A DNA stretch of 64,000 nucleotides from an uncultured Bacilli bacterium (GTDB lineage Bacteria > Bacillota_I > Bacilli_A > RFN20 > CAG-826): assembly GCA_934725985.1 (NCBI GenBank), contig CAKVCX010000001.1, forward strand, positions 496,001 through 560,000. Reading direction: 5' to 3'. Position numbers and translations under genes: made by a program. Of the stretch, positions 46,496 to 54,854 are shown piece by piece. The notes under the pieces were generated by a model. That model did no database searches and was not told where the DNA came from. It saw only the letters and a list, made by a program, of their open reading frames with translations. The number at the start of each line of letters is the position of its first letter. Position 1 is the first letter of the stretch.

Positions 46496-46846
46496 TTAAC
46501 TTTGTTTGATTAGTTTTTTAAGGTAGTCAGTTACCATATCTTCTATTTCAAAAGAACCATCGTTGATTTCGTTTAGCCTGCTAATCAATTTAGTAATTAG
46601 ATCTAATAGTTGTGGTGCGAGTTTTTTCTCGCCTTTTTCATCAAACTTAACACCACTATCGGATGTATCGTCTTTTGACCAAAGTGAACACCAAAGCTCA
46701 TTTATTTCATGGTCTAAAGATTGGGCTGCTGCATCTTCATCAATTATTTTGACTCCGGTTATTTCCTCCCCCTTTTCGTTTTTATAATCTTTTCCTATTG
46801 GCCCAAAAATAAAGTCTAGTGATATGACTATAATTTCTTTTTCCAT
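46496..46846 (-). CDS. Putative immunity protein of cassette 2
   Basis: 116 residues, strongly acidic (long stretches of Asp and Glu such as KIIDEDAAAQSLDHEINELW), predicted soluble, no recognised family. Its ATG overlaps the toxin stop (TAATG) and a GGAGG site lies just upstream, so translation is coupled. High negative charge suits an inhibitor of a basic nuclease. It has no visible similarity to the 176-residue gene in the same position of cassette 1. Immunity role is inferred from position and charge. Confidence 0.62.
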   Translation of the reverse strand: MEKEIIVISLDFIFGPIGKDYKNEKGEEITGVKIIDEDAAAQSLDHEINELWCSLWSKDDTSDSGVKFDEKGEKKLAPQLLDLITKLISRLNEINDGSFEIEDMVTDYLKKLIKQS

Positions 46847-47334
46847 TATTTATTTCCTCCATAATTTTTTCCAGGATGACTAGTGAGAATATATCCGTTC
46901 CCAGCTATGCAAACAACAATTGTCTTATGTCCCTTGTAATAATAAACGCTTCTGTACCCTTCTTTTCCGTTTATGTCTCTTCTGCAAGACGAAATGAGTC
47001 TTCCTTTTAAAATGGTATCACACAAAAAAGATTGGAGATTATTTTTTGAAAGATTCAAGTCCGAAAAGGCCTTCACAAAATCGTCACCGTGTCTTTCTAA
47101 AATATGTTGCATTCCGCTACTTGAATTTCCTGTTTCTAAAAAGATTTTTTGACCATTTTCTAACTTGGCTACAAAAATTATTTTCTCTTTAGAATATTTC
47201 GTGCCTTCTTTCGACATTTCATCTAGAATTTTTAGTGCCGAAGGGTCGCCAGACGAAATATTTGATTGCGTTATAAAGTTTGCTTTACCCCCTCTGGTTG
47301 ACAGTTTACTGCTGAATTTACTACCTGACCCCAT
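46846..47334 (-). CDS. Small BECR-fold nuclease-like toxin with GTKYSK N-terminal segment (cassette 2)
   Basis: 162 residues from the ATG at 47334, which is 9 bases after AGGAGG; an in-frame ATG at 47343 abuts that site. The N-terminus is Gly/Ser/Lys-rich (GSGSKFSSKLSTRGGK) and has GTKYSK at 44-49, as in cassette 1. The C-terminal ~110 residues show strand-strand-helix-helix-strand order with IFLETGNSSSGMQHILERHGDDF (His77, His82) and VYYYKGHKTIVVCIAGNGYILTSHP. This resembles the barnase/EndoU/colicin E5/RelE-like phage nuclease domains found at the ends of phage MuF toxins. Overlaps the DUF4417 end by 14 bases. Fold call is by pattern only. Confidence 0.62.
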   Translation of the reverse strand: MGSGSKFSSKLSTRGGKANFITQSNISSGDPSALKILDEMSKEGTKYSKEKIIFVAKLENGQKIFLETGNSSSGMQHILERHGDDFVKAFSDLNLSKNNLQSFLCDTILKGRLISSCRRDINGKEGYRSVYYYKGHKTIVVCIAGNGYILTSHPGKNYGGNK

Positions 47335-48052
47335 AAATGGCATCCTCCTTTTTATAACGATCGATTTTCGAATGCGGAACGACTATTTTCGTTCCCCTGG
47401 AGACGGCATAGCCAAAATATTCATCGAAGTTTGTTTCGCTCACAAACCCATAAGCAACAATAGATTTAGGGCTAAGCCTGTCTACCATTTCTTTGAATCC
47501 TTTTTGAAACATTTTCCTATTGTCTTTAGCTTGCATTTGGCCAAGGATTCCAACCGCGACATTTGATTTGCCTATAATCCCGTCGAAGCAGTATTCATAG
47601 GAAAACGGGTGCGTCCATCTAACGTTTGGTATTATTTTTGCTTGGGTATTTTTCATAAGCCATGCCGCGCAAACGCGTGATTTATAAACGTTAAATATTT
47701 GAAGCGCGTTTGGGAAATCGCCAAAAAGAGAATAGTCTGGGGTGATTATCCATTTCGCGTTTTTGAATCTTTCGCGAAATTTATTAAGGCGTTTTTCGTC
47801 ATGATAAATGATCGAGTTGTATAAGCCGTGAATCCCGTCGAATATATGGTCAAATTGGTAAAAGCAAACGGCCGTATTCTTGGTTTTTGAATATTCCGAT
47901 TTGTCTTTGTATAGTGCCAAATAATCAATGGCAGTAATATCATCTGAACAGCCGATGATAGGCATATCGTATTCGCCATCGAAAGACAAAGATTCCAATA
48001 AGTAAACACCAAAGATGTCTTTGAAGTTGTTTCTAACATTATAATTAGACAT
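47321..48052 (-). CDS. DUF4417 protein (cassette 2)
   Basis: 243 residues, soluble. Homologous to the protein at 26695-27411: ITPDYSLFGDFPNALQIFNVYKSRV, IIPNVRW, YEYCFDGI, FQKGFKEMVDRLSPKSIVAYG. The family is found in phages and genomic islands; its activity is not known. AGGAGG with good spacing precedes the ATG. Directly upstream on the same strand is a structured ~210-base leader and then a 129-residue protein. It is followed by the nuclease-like toxin and acidic immunity gene. The cassette separates guaB from guaA/prs/glyA. Confidence 0.72.
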   Translation of the reverse strand: MSNYNVRNNFKDIFGVYLLESLSFDGEYDMPIIGCSDDITAIDYLALYKDKSEYSKTKNTAVCFYQFDHIFDGIHGLYNSIIYHDEKRLNKFRERFKNAKWIITPDYSLFGDFPNALQIFNVYKSRVCAAWLMKNTQAKIIPNVRWTHPFSYEYCFDGIIGKSNVAVGILGQMQAKDNRKMFQKGFKEMVDRLSPKSIVAYGFVSETNFDEYFGYAVSRGTKIVVPHSKIDRYKKEDAIYGVR

Positions 48053-48104
48053 ATTTTTTAACCTCCTGCATATAACTGGAAGTCTAAAATTCTGTTGAAA
48101 TAGC

Positions 48105-48128
48105 TTAATGAATTGTTGGTTTTTCCAT
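48105..48128 (-). CDS. Seven-codon leader ORF before DUF4417 of cassette 2
   Basis: ATG at 48128 reads MEKPTIH then stop. A perfect AGGAGG lies 7 bases before the ATG (48136-48141), better than many real genes here. It ends about 50 bases before the DUF4417 ATG, within a hairpin-rich leader. It could be a regulatory leader peptide; conservation is unknown. Confidence 0.4.
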   Translation of the reverse strand: MEKPTIH

Positions 48129-48243
48129 AAGAAAACCTCCTTGCTTTGTGCAAAATCGGTTGCTCAAACAAAGAGGTTTGGATAAAATAATATTGCCTGG
48201 ATATCTTTATCCAAACCAGCACTAACTTCGGTTGGTGCTTTTT
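48118..48243. ncRNA. Hairpin-rich intergenic RNA candidate with a UUCG terminator on the plus strand
   Basis: Consecutive stems: GGTTTT/AAAACC (48118-48137), CTTTG/CAAAG (48144-48173), a perfect 12-bp stem GGTTTGGATAAA/TTTATCCAAACC (48175-48217), then AGCACTAAC-TTCG-GTTGGTGCT followed by five T (48218-48243). The last is an intrinsic terminator for plus-strand transcription with a UUCG tetraloop, although no plus-strand gene is present. Read on the minus strand, the region is the leader of DUF4417. No clear plus-strand promoter was found. Confidence 0.5.
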
Positions 48244-48261
48244 GTTTAAACTTTTTGCCGG

Positions 48262-48651
48262 TTAGTTGAGAGGATGGGCGTTGCCGAAGTCAAATAACAA
48301 AGCATTTTCTTCTTCAAGGTATTTGCCTTCTACTGCAAAGTTAACATTCGCCAATTCTTTCGGGGCCAAACTTTTTATGTCTTCTTTGAAAGAAGGATTG
48401 TTCCATCTTAATGAATCTGCCTTCTTTTTGCTTTCTGGGACAAATTTCATTGCCCCGGCAGCGTTCTTGTCGCAAGGCCTGATACCAAGCTGCTTGTCGA
48501 CCTTGTTTATGAACATTTGTACATAATGTGCATAATTTAATCGATTTAGCGATTGCTTAGAAAAGCCTACTCCGTTTTCCGTGACCGAGATCGTCGGCTT
48601 GCCAACGACTCTATCTAACGGCTGAAAGTTTGGATTGTCGAATATTGACAT
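48262..48651 (-). CDS. Small protein of unknown function upstream of cassette 2
   Basis: 129 residues from the ATG at 48651, chosen because GGAGG lies 7 bases upstream and a promoter (48671-48698) ends just before it; the in-frame upstream codons fall inside that promoter. Sequence runs FQPLDRVVGKPTISVTENGVGFSKQSLNRLNYAHYVQMFINKVDKQLGIRPC and ends ENALLFDFGN. The KPTISVTENGVGFSKQS..L pattern resembles small AbrB-like or phage-associated regulators seen in Firmicutes, but I cannot name the family. No membrane segment. It could regulate the cassette downstream. Confidence 0.6.
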   Translation of the reverse strand: MSIFDNPNFQPLDRVVGKPTISVTENGVGFSKQSLNRLNYAHYVQMFINKVDKQLGIRPCDKNAAGAMKFVPESKKKADSLRWNNPSFKEDIKSLAPKELANVNFAVEGKYLEEENALLFDFGNAHPLN

Positions 48652-48670
48652 TGGTTCTCCTCCAAAAACC

Positions 48671-48698
48671 ATTATACGTTGTGCTTTCATATGTGCAA
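48671..48698 (-). promoter_or_regulatory. Promoter of the 129-residue gene
   Basis: Minus strand TTGCAC, 16-base spacer, TATAAT; transcription would begin only a few bases before the GGAGG ribosome site. Confidence 0.65.
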
Positions 48699-48699
48699 T

Positions 48700-49120
48700 A
48701 AAAAATTAATAAAAATTTGTAGGCCCATTTGTAGTTTGGCTTGTATAGTATAAAAAAGATACGATTAATACTTATAAAATATTTTTGTTTTCCTAAAAAT
48801 AAAAAAACTTTATTTGTAGTATTAAACAAAAAAATAACAATAGTTAGTATTTGCAAACGCTAAATATAATACTCAAAAAATTAAAAAACTATTGACACTA
48901 GACATATGAAACTACAAACGAAAATACATAATTATATTATTAAAATCGAGCTTTGATTGTCCGGCTCAAATTAGGATATAGTGTTTTCGACCATTTAATG
49001 AAAGCGTTTCAACAATACTTAAGAGAGAAAATGCTTTTCCTTATATATAAATAATCTAATTGTTTCGGCTTGGCTTTTTAATCTATTGTGTTGAAAACTT
49101 TCCTTTTTAAAGATGTGAAA
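48700..49120. other. AT-rich intergenic region with TTTGTAGT repeats and a cre-like site
   Basis: About 510 bases without a gene. TTTGTAGT occurs near 48730 and 48811, and inverted (ACTACAAA) near 48909; these may be operator half-sites. A cre-like palindrome lies at 48999-49012. TTGACA near 48893 has no convincing -10 at normal spacing. No coding frame is supported. Confidence 0.45.
48999..49012. promoter_or_regulatory. cre-like palindrome
   Basis: TGAAAGCGTTTCAA fits the CcpA cre consensus, in the gap between guaA and the cassette 2 upstream gene; the gene it would control is unclear. Confidence 0.45.
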
Positions 49121-49152
49121 AAGAAAAAAGCGAATGAAATTCACATTCGCTT
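49118..49152 (-). terminator. Terminator after guaA
   Basis: Minus strand AAGCGAATG-7-base loop-CATTCGCTT followed by T residues, about 60 bases past the guaA stop. Confidence 0.8.
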
Positions 49153-49212
49153 GTGGCTACATTTATGACGTTTTGCCAAGGATACAAAGTTAAAACATAT
49201 AGAATAAATAAT

Positions 49213-50748
49213 CTATTCTAATTCGATTGTCGCTGGAGGTTTTGAGGTGAAATCATACATTACACGATTCACTCCTTTAACCTCGTTAACTATTCTTTCG
49301 GATATTTTTGTAATTATTTCGTATGGTATATCAACAGGCTTAGCTGTCATAAAATCATCGGTAGAAACAGCTCTTAAGATAACGGCATAATCGTAAGTTC
49401 TACCATCGCCCATGACGCCAACTGAACGCATGTTTGATAAAGCGGCAAAGAATTGCGAGGCTTTTTTATCATAGCCTGTCTTTTTCATTTCTTCGCGGAA
49501 AATAAAGTCGGCTTCTTGAACGATTCTAATTTTTTCTTTGCTTATTTCCCCAATTATTCTTATGCCTAATCCTGGACCTGGGAAAGGCTGACGGAAAATT
49601 AATTCTTTTGGTAATTCTAATAAAAGCCCAATTTCCCTGACTTCGTCTTTAAATAAATCTTTTAACGGCTCGACTATTCCTTCAAAACCAGTATCTTTAG
49701 GCAAACCGCCGACATTGTGGTGCGATTTTATCTTTGCTGATATTCCTAACCCAGATTCAATACGATCTGGATAAATGGTACCTTGGGCTAGATATTCACA
49801 ATGAGGAATTTGCTTTTGAACATTATTGAATACATCAATAAATGTTTTGCCTATTATTTTTCTTTTTGCTTCAGGTTCACTTACACCTTTTAAATTAGAT
49901 AAGAACAAGCTTGAAGCATCGACTGGGATAAAATTAGAATGAAATGTTTCTTTGTTCCCAAATATAGATTTAACTTGTTCGGCTTCGCCTTTTCTTAATA
50001 AGCCATGGTCGACAAAAACACAGGTTAAGTTTTCTCCTATAGCTTTATTTAATATGGCAGCCGTAACTGAAGAATCAACTCCACCAGAAAGAGCGCATAT
50101 TACCTTTTTATTTCCAACTTGTTCTTTAATCTCTTGGATTTTGGTTTCTATAAATGAAGTCGGTTGCCAAGAGGCAGAACATTTACAAATATCTAAGACA
50201 AAATTTTCAATTATTCTTTGTCCGTATTCACTATGCTCAACTTCGGGATGAAATTGAGTAGCGTAGATTTTTTCTTCTTCGTTTTCAAAAATAGCGTTTT
50301 CGCAATGTAAACTGCTTCCAATAACATTAAAAGTGCTTGGCAAAGCGGTGACTTTGTCATTATGCGACATAAAAACAGAGCTAATTTTAGGCAACCCGTG
50401 TGTTAATTTTGAAGAAGAACTTAATGTAATTTCTGTTCTTCCATATTCTGATTTTTCATTAGGCTCGACTTTGCCATTTAACGTATAGGCAATTAATTGA
50501 GCCCCATAACAGATGCCTAAAATAGGTTTTTTTAAGTTAAATATTTCTTTATCGATATGAGGAGAGGATAAATCGTAAACGCTATTTGGCCCACCAGTAA
50601 AGATGATGCCTTTAATGTCTTCTTTCTTTAAATCTTCTATAGGTGTGGTAAATGGGAGGACTTCACTGTAGACATGGCATTGCCTTACTCTACGGGCGAT
50701 TAGTTGGTTATATTGCCCACCAAAATCTAATACGATTATTTTTTCCAT
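49213..50748 (-). CDS. guaA: GMP synthase (glutamine-hydrolysing)
   Basis: 511 residues, full length. Class I glutaminase domain with GICYGAQLIAYTLNG (catalytic Cys) and ATQFHPEVEHSEYG (His/Glu), ATP-pyrophosphatase domain with ALSGGVDSSVTAAIL, and C-terminal dimerisation domain ending KPPATIELE. It aminates XMP to GMP. Start overlaps the prs stop by TAATG. Functionally paired with guaB, from which it is separated by cassette 2. Confidence 0.96.
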   Translation of the reverse strand: MEKIIVLDFGGQYNQLIARRVRQCHVYSEVLPFTTPIEDLKKEDIKGIIFTGGPNSVYDLSSPHIDKEIFNLKKPILGICYGAQLIAYTLNGKVEPNEKSEYGRTEITLSSSSKLTHGLPKISSVFMSHNDKVTALPSTFNVIGSSLHCENAIFENEEEKIYATQFHPEVEHSEYGQRIIENFVLDICKCSASWQPTSFIETKIQEIKEQVGNKKVICALSGGVDSSVTAAILNKAIGENLTCVFVDHGLLRKGEAEQVKSIFGNKETFHSNFIPVDASSLFLSNLKGVSEPEAKRKIIGKTFIDVFNNVQKQIPHCEYLAQGTIYPDRIESGLGISAKIKSHHNVGGLPKDTGFEGIVEPLKDLFKDEVREIGLLLELPKELIFRQPFPGPGLGIRIIGEISKEKIRIVQEADFIFREEMKKTGYDKKASQFFAALSNMRSVGVMGDGRTYDYAVILRAVSTDDFMTAKPVDIPYEIITKISERIVNEVKGVNRVMYDFTSKPPATIELE

Positions 50749-51740
50749 TATTTATATTTCACCATTAATGTGTGAGAGTCTTGGAAAGCGGTATATACGC
50801 TAGATAAAGGTTGATTGTTTACAATACGGGAAATGCATTCGCTTAACATGTCTGATAAAGAAATGACTTTTATAAATGGAAGAGCAGCAAATCTATCTGG
50901 CAAAGGAATGGAGTCGGTTATGATTATTTCATCAAAAGCGGTGCCGTCTTTAATTAAATCGTAGCATGGGTCTGAGAAAACAGCGTGGACGGATGCCATT
51001 TTTACCGAGCGAGCGCCAAATTTACGCAAAGCAGCAGCGGCATTGCATGCACTTCTTCCTGTGTCGATCATATCATCGACTAATATGCAATCTTTGCCAT
51101 TGACATCGCCAATTAAGTTCATGACTTCTGGAGCGCCAGTAGCATTACGTCTTTTATCGATGATGGCAATTGGGCAGTTATTGAATTGCTCTGCTAAGTC
51201 TCTTGCCCTTCCTACTCCACCATGGTCAGGCGAAACAACGACTAGATTCGATAGATTTGGTTTCTTTTGGAGTATGGCTCCACCTAAAAGAGGAACGGCT
51301 GTTAAATCATCGGCTAAGCAACTAAAGAAGCCTTGAATTTGAGCTGCATGTAAATTAACTGTTATGATTCTATTTAGACCGGCTGTATCTAATAAATGGG
51401 CAACCAAAGAAGCGGTTATTGGCTGTCTTGGTTTAGCTTTTCTATCTTGTCTAGCATAGCCAAAATAAGGACATACCAAGTTGATTTCCTTTGCCGAGGA
51501 GCGGCGCAAGGCATCTATGAATATAAGAGTTTCCATTAAGGTCTCATTTACTGGGGGACAAGTAGATTCAACAATAAAGATTTGCTTTCCACGAACTGAA
51601 TCGATTGGTTCGACAATGGTTTCTCCCGATGGGAATTTTTTTATCAATCTTTCCCCTAATTTGACATTTAATTTTTTGGCGATGGCTTCCGCTAATTTTT
51701 GGTTGGCTGAAAGTGAGAAGATAATGGCATTCTCGATCAT
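50748..51740 (-). CDS. prs: Ribose-phosphate pyrophosphokinase (PRPP synthetase)
   Basis: 330 residues. Family runs: FSLSANQKLAEAIAKKLNVKLGERLIKKFPSGE, CPYFGYARQDRKAKPRQPITASLVA, VVSPDHGGVGRARDLAEQF and the PRPP loop ILVDDMIDTGRSACNAAAALRKFGA. It supplies PRPP for all phosphoribosyltransferases in this block. AGGAGG precedes the ATG. It heads the prs-guaA operon; a cre-like palindrome lies in the divergent prs/glyA region. Confidence 0.95.
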   Translation of the reverse strand: MIENAIIFSLSANQKLAEAIAKKLNVKLGERLIKKFPSGETIVEPIDSVRGKQIFIVESTCPPVNETLMETLIFIDALRRSSAKEINLVCPYFGYARQDRKAKPRQPITASLVAHLLDTAGLNRIITVNLHAAQIQGFFSCLADDLTAVPLLGGAILQKKPNLSNLVVVSPDHGGVGRARDLAEQFNNCPIAIIDKRRNATGAPEVMNLIGDVNGKDCILVDDMIDTGRSACNAAAALRKFGARSVKMASVHAVFSDPCYDLIKDGTAFDEIIITDSIPLPDRFAALPFIKVISLSDMLSECISRIVNNQPLSSVYTAFQDSHTLMVKYK

Positions 51741-51814
51741 GGATTTTACTCCTCCTAAAGAAGTTTTCTATTTAGTATACCTTTTTATTTTGCAAAAGGA
51801 GAGGGGGGTTAAGA

Positions 51815-51828
51815 GGTAAGCGCTTTCT
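51815..51828. promoter_or_regulatory. cre-like palindrome between prs and glyA
   Basis: GGTAAGCGCTTTCT matches the cre consensus at 13 of 14 positions and has the AAGCGCT core of the other nucleotide-gene sites. Confidence 0.4.
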
Positions 51829-51906
51829 AGGCCCCTTAACAAAATTATTTAATAATTCTTTTCCTTTTTTATTTCATACCTATACTTAGGCTATCGAGGC
51901 TAGTTT

Positions 51907-53154
51907 ATGTTAGATAAAGAAGTTGAATATTTTTTTAAGAAAGAAGAGCAAAGGCAAAATAACGGCATTGAGCTAATTGCTTCAGAGAATTATCCCTCTA
52001 TTGAAGTTAGACAGGCTCAATCTTCCATCTTTACGGCAAAATATGCAGAAGGATACCCAGGGCATAGATATTATGGAGGGTGTGAAAATGTTGATGCTGT
52101 AGAAAATATCGCTAGAGAAAGGTTAAAAAAATTATTTAACGCTAGCTATGTTAATGTTCAGCCTCATTCTGGATCGCAGGCAAATTTTGCTGCATATCAT
52201 TCCCTTCTAAATCCTGGTGATAAAGTACTTTCTTTGACTTTAAATGATGGGGGACATTTAACCCATGGCTCAAAAGTATCTTTCTCCTCCCATGATTATA
52301 ATTTCGTTTTTTATCCATTAGGAGATAATGGCAAGCTCGATTATTCGATAATAAAAAATAGGCTAGACGAAGAAAATCCAAATTTGTTTTTAGCTGGTTA
52401 TAGCGCTTATCCATTTGATATAGATTTTAAAAAAATGAGGCAATTAATTGATGAGCATAATGCCAAGGCAAAAATAAAGACTTTCTTTATGGTCGATATG
52501 GCTCATATTGCTGGCATTATTGCGGCAAAATTAATGCAAAACCCAGTTGAATATGCAGATATTGTTACTTCAACAACTCATAAAACCTTAAGAGGACCAA
52601 GAGGTGGAATTATATTATCGAATAGATTAGATTTAGCTAAAAAAATAGACTCTTCCGTTTTCCCTTATACTCAAGGCGGGCCACTTGAACATGTTATAGC
52701 GGCTAAGGCAATTTGCTTTGGCGAAGATTTAAAACCTGGATTCGTGACTTATATGAAAAATGTGTTAGAAAATACTAGGACCGCTAGCAATGCTTTGGCT
52801 AAAGTTGGGGCAAAAGTATCGGGCAGCGAGAATCATTTATTCTTATTAGATGTTTTATCTTCGTATGGCTTAAATGGGAAACAAGCACAAGAAAGGTTGG
52901 AGAGAATTGGAATAACAACAAATAAAAACATGATACATGGCGACACCCTTACTCCTAATTTGACTAGTGGTCTTAGGATTGGTTTTGCGGCTGCAACTAG
53001 TAGGGGATGCAATAAAAATGATGCTATAAAGGTTGCATCTTTAATCGATAGGGTATTAAAAGAAAAGGATGATGATTTTGATGTCCTTTCTTATAAAAAA
53101 GAGGTCGCAAACATAGTAAGCAATTGGAAGGACGTTATGAAACTAGTTTATTAA
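51907..53154 (+). CDS. glyA: Serine hydroxymethyltransferase
   Basis: 415 residues, standard length. N-terminal IELIASENYPS and YPGHRYYGGCENVDAVE, the central VDMAHIAGIIAA, and the PLP-lysine motif VTSTTHKTLRGPRGG. It converts serine and tetrahydrofolate to glycine and methylene-THF, feeding purine and thymidylate synthesis. GAGG lies 7 bases before the ATG. Divergent from prs. Confidence 0.96.
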   Translation: MLDKEVEYFFKKEEQRQNNGIELIASENYPSIEVRQAQSSIFTAKYAEGYPGHRYYGGCENVDAVENIARERLKKLFNASYVNVQPHSGSQANFAAYHSLLNPGDKVLSLTLNDGGHLTHGSKVSFSSHDYNFVFYPLGDNGKLDYSIIKNRLDEENPNLFLAGYSAYPFDIDFKKMRQLIDEHNAKAKIKTFFMVDMAHIAGIIAAKLMQNPVEYADIVTSTTHKTLRGPRGGIILSNRLDLAKKIDSSVFPYTQGGPLEHVIAAKAICFGEDLKPGFVTYMKNVLENTRTASNALAKVGAKVSGSENHLFLLDVLSSYGLNGKQAQERLERIGITTNKNMIHGDTLTPNLTSGLRIGFAAATSRGCNKNDAIKVASLIDRVLKEKDDDFDVLSYKKEVANIVSNWKDVMKLVY

Positions 53155-53238
53155 TCACTTTCATTTTCTTCATTAAGCCTTTGTTTTATTTTATAGGGAT
53201 TTAGAGTAGACTTATTTAGCGAGTTTTGAGGTTTTTAT

Positions 53239-54723
53239 ATGGAAGAAAAGCTAAATGATCAAGAACAAGTTAGACTTGATAAATTACCTAAATATTTAGA
53301 ATTAGGAGTTGACCCTTTCGGTTCTAGATATGATTGGAAAGATCAAATCAAGGATATTAGGGCAAAATATGGGGATTTATCAGTAGAAGAATTGAGCGAG
53401 AAAAACATTGAAGTTAATGTTGCCGGTCGTCTTATGGCCATTAGAAGAATGGGCAAGGCCAGTTTTGCCAATATAAAAGACGAATACGGTTCCATTCAAG
53501 TTTGGATCGGCATCAATGTAGTTGGCGAACACGATTATTCGGTTTTTAAATTAGCCGATTTAGGAGATATTGTTGGCATTAAAGGCGTTTTAATGAAGTC
53601 AAGAACCGGCGAATTGACCATTAAGGCTGAAAAATATACGCATATTACAAAGTGTTTAAAACCATTGCCAGAAAAATTTCATGGTTTAACTGATACCGAG
53701 GATCGCTTTAGGAAGCGTTATCTTGACATGATAATAAATGAAGACTCTAGAAGAGTGGCTTTAATGCGTCCGGCAATTATTAAGGAAATAAGAAATTACT
53801 GTGACAACTTAGGATTTGTAGAAGTAGAAACCCCTGTCCTTTCTCCAATTGCAGGCGGGGCATCTGCTAGGCCTTTTATTACTCACCATAACGCTTTGGA
53901 TAAAGATTTTTATTTAAGAATAGCTACCGAATTGAACCTAAAGAAAGCCATGATTGGCGGAATTGATAGGGTTTATGAAATTGGTAGAATCTTCCGTAAT
54001 GAAGGCATTGATACCCGTCATAATCCTGAATTTACTACCATTGAATTATATCAAGCTTATGGAGACTTAAGCGATATGAGGCATTGGGTTGAAGGCTTAT
54101 TCAAAGATATTGCCGAAAAAATAATTGGACAAGATATTGTTAATTGGGGTGATATTCAAATTGATTTTTCAAAGCCATTTAAATGGATTTCTATGACTGA
54201 AGCCATTAAAGAAAAAACAGGTATCGATTTTACTAAGGAAATGAGTTTTGAAGAAGCCGTTGAATTAGCTAAAAAGCATAACGTCCCCCTTGAAAAGAGC
54301 TGGAATTCTACCGGATATATAATTCAAGCCTTCTTCGATGAATTCGTTGAAAAGACTTTAATTCAACCAACATTTATTCATACTTACCCAATTGAGGTTT
54401 CTCCTCTTACTAAGAAAACCGAAGATCCACGTTTTGTTGATAGATTTGAATTTTTTATTGGTGGTTTTGAATTTGGCAATGCCTATAGCGAGCTAAACAA
54501 TCCATTCGATCAAATGGAAAGATTTAAAGCCCAATTAGAAGCTAAAAATAGAGGCGATGAGGAAGCTAACGATATTGATTATTCCTTTATGGATGCCATG
54601 AAATATGGAATGCCTCCAGCTGGTGGAATAGGAGTTGGGATTGATAGACTTTGCATGCTTTTCACCAATACTCAAAACATTAGGGAAGTTCTATTGTTCC
54701 CAACAATGAAAGACGAAAAATAA
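53239..54723 (+). CDS. lysS: Lysyl-tRNA synthetase, class II
   Basis: 494 residues. OB-fold anticodon domain (VNVAGRLMAIRRMGKASFANIKDEYGSIQVWI), class II motif 2 region RIFRNEGIDTRHNPEFTTIELYQAY, and motif 3 GIGVGIDRLCMLF. Attaches lysine to tRNA(Lys). The ribosome site is GAGGT. No T-box leader is visible upstream. It stands between glyA and a NERD protein. Confidence 0.96.
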   Translation: MEEKLNDQEQVRLDKLPKYLELGVDPFGSRYDWKDQIKDIRAKYGDLSVEELSEKNIEVNVAGRLMAIRRMGKASFANIKDEYGSIQVWIGINVVGEHDYSVFKLADLGDIVGIKGVLMKSRTGELTIKAEKYTHITKCLKPLPEKFHGLTDTEDRFRKRYLDMIINEDSRRVALMRPAIIKEIRNYCDNLGFVEVETPVLSPIAGGASARPFITHHNALDKDFYLRIATELNLKKAMIGGIDRVYEIGRIFRNEGIDTRHNPEFTTIELYQAYGDLSDMRHWVEGLFKDIAEKIIGQDIVNWGDIQIDFSKPFKWISMTEAIKEKTGIDFTKEMSFEEAVELAKKHNVPLEKSWNSTGYIIQAFFDEFVEKTLIQPTFIHTYPIEVSPLTKKTEDPRFVDRFEFFIGGFEFGNAYSELNNPFDQMERFKAQLEAKNRGDEEANDIDYSFMDAMKYGMPPAGGIGVGIDRLCMLFTNTQNIREVLLFPTMKDEK

Positions 54724-54854
54724 GATCAAATGAATATTAACGGGTGGTTTCGAAAAGAAATTACCTGTTTTTTATAAGTAATATTATCGATAATCGTGTG
54801 TAAATTGTTGAAAAATCATATGTTGATCGAACTGATTAATTGGGGATAAATGCT

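Noticed and set aside
48061..48225. A 54-codon minus-strand frame ending in AGG just before DUF4417
   Set aside because: It has no start with a ribosome site and overlaps strong RNA stems; probably chance.
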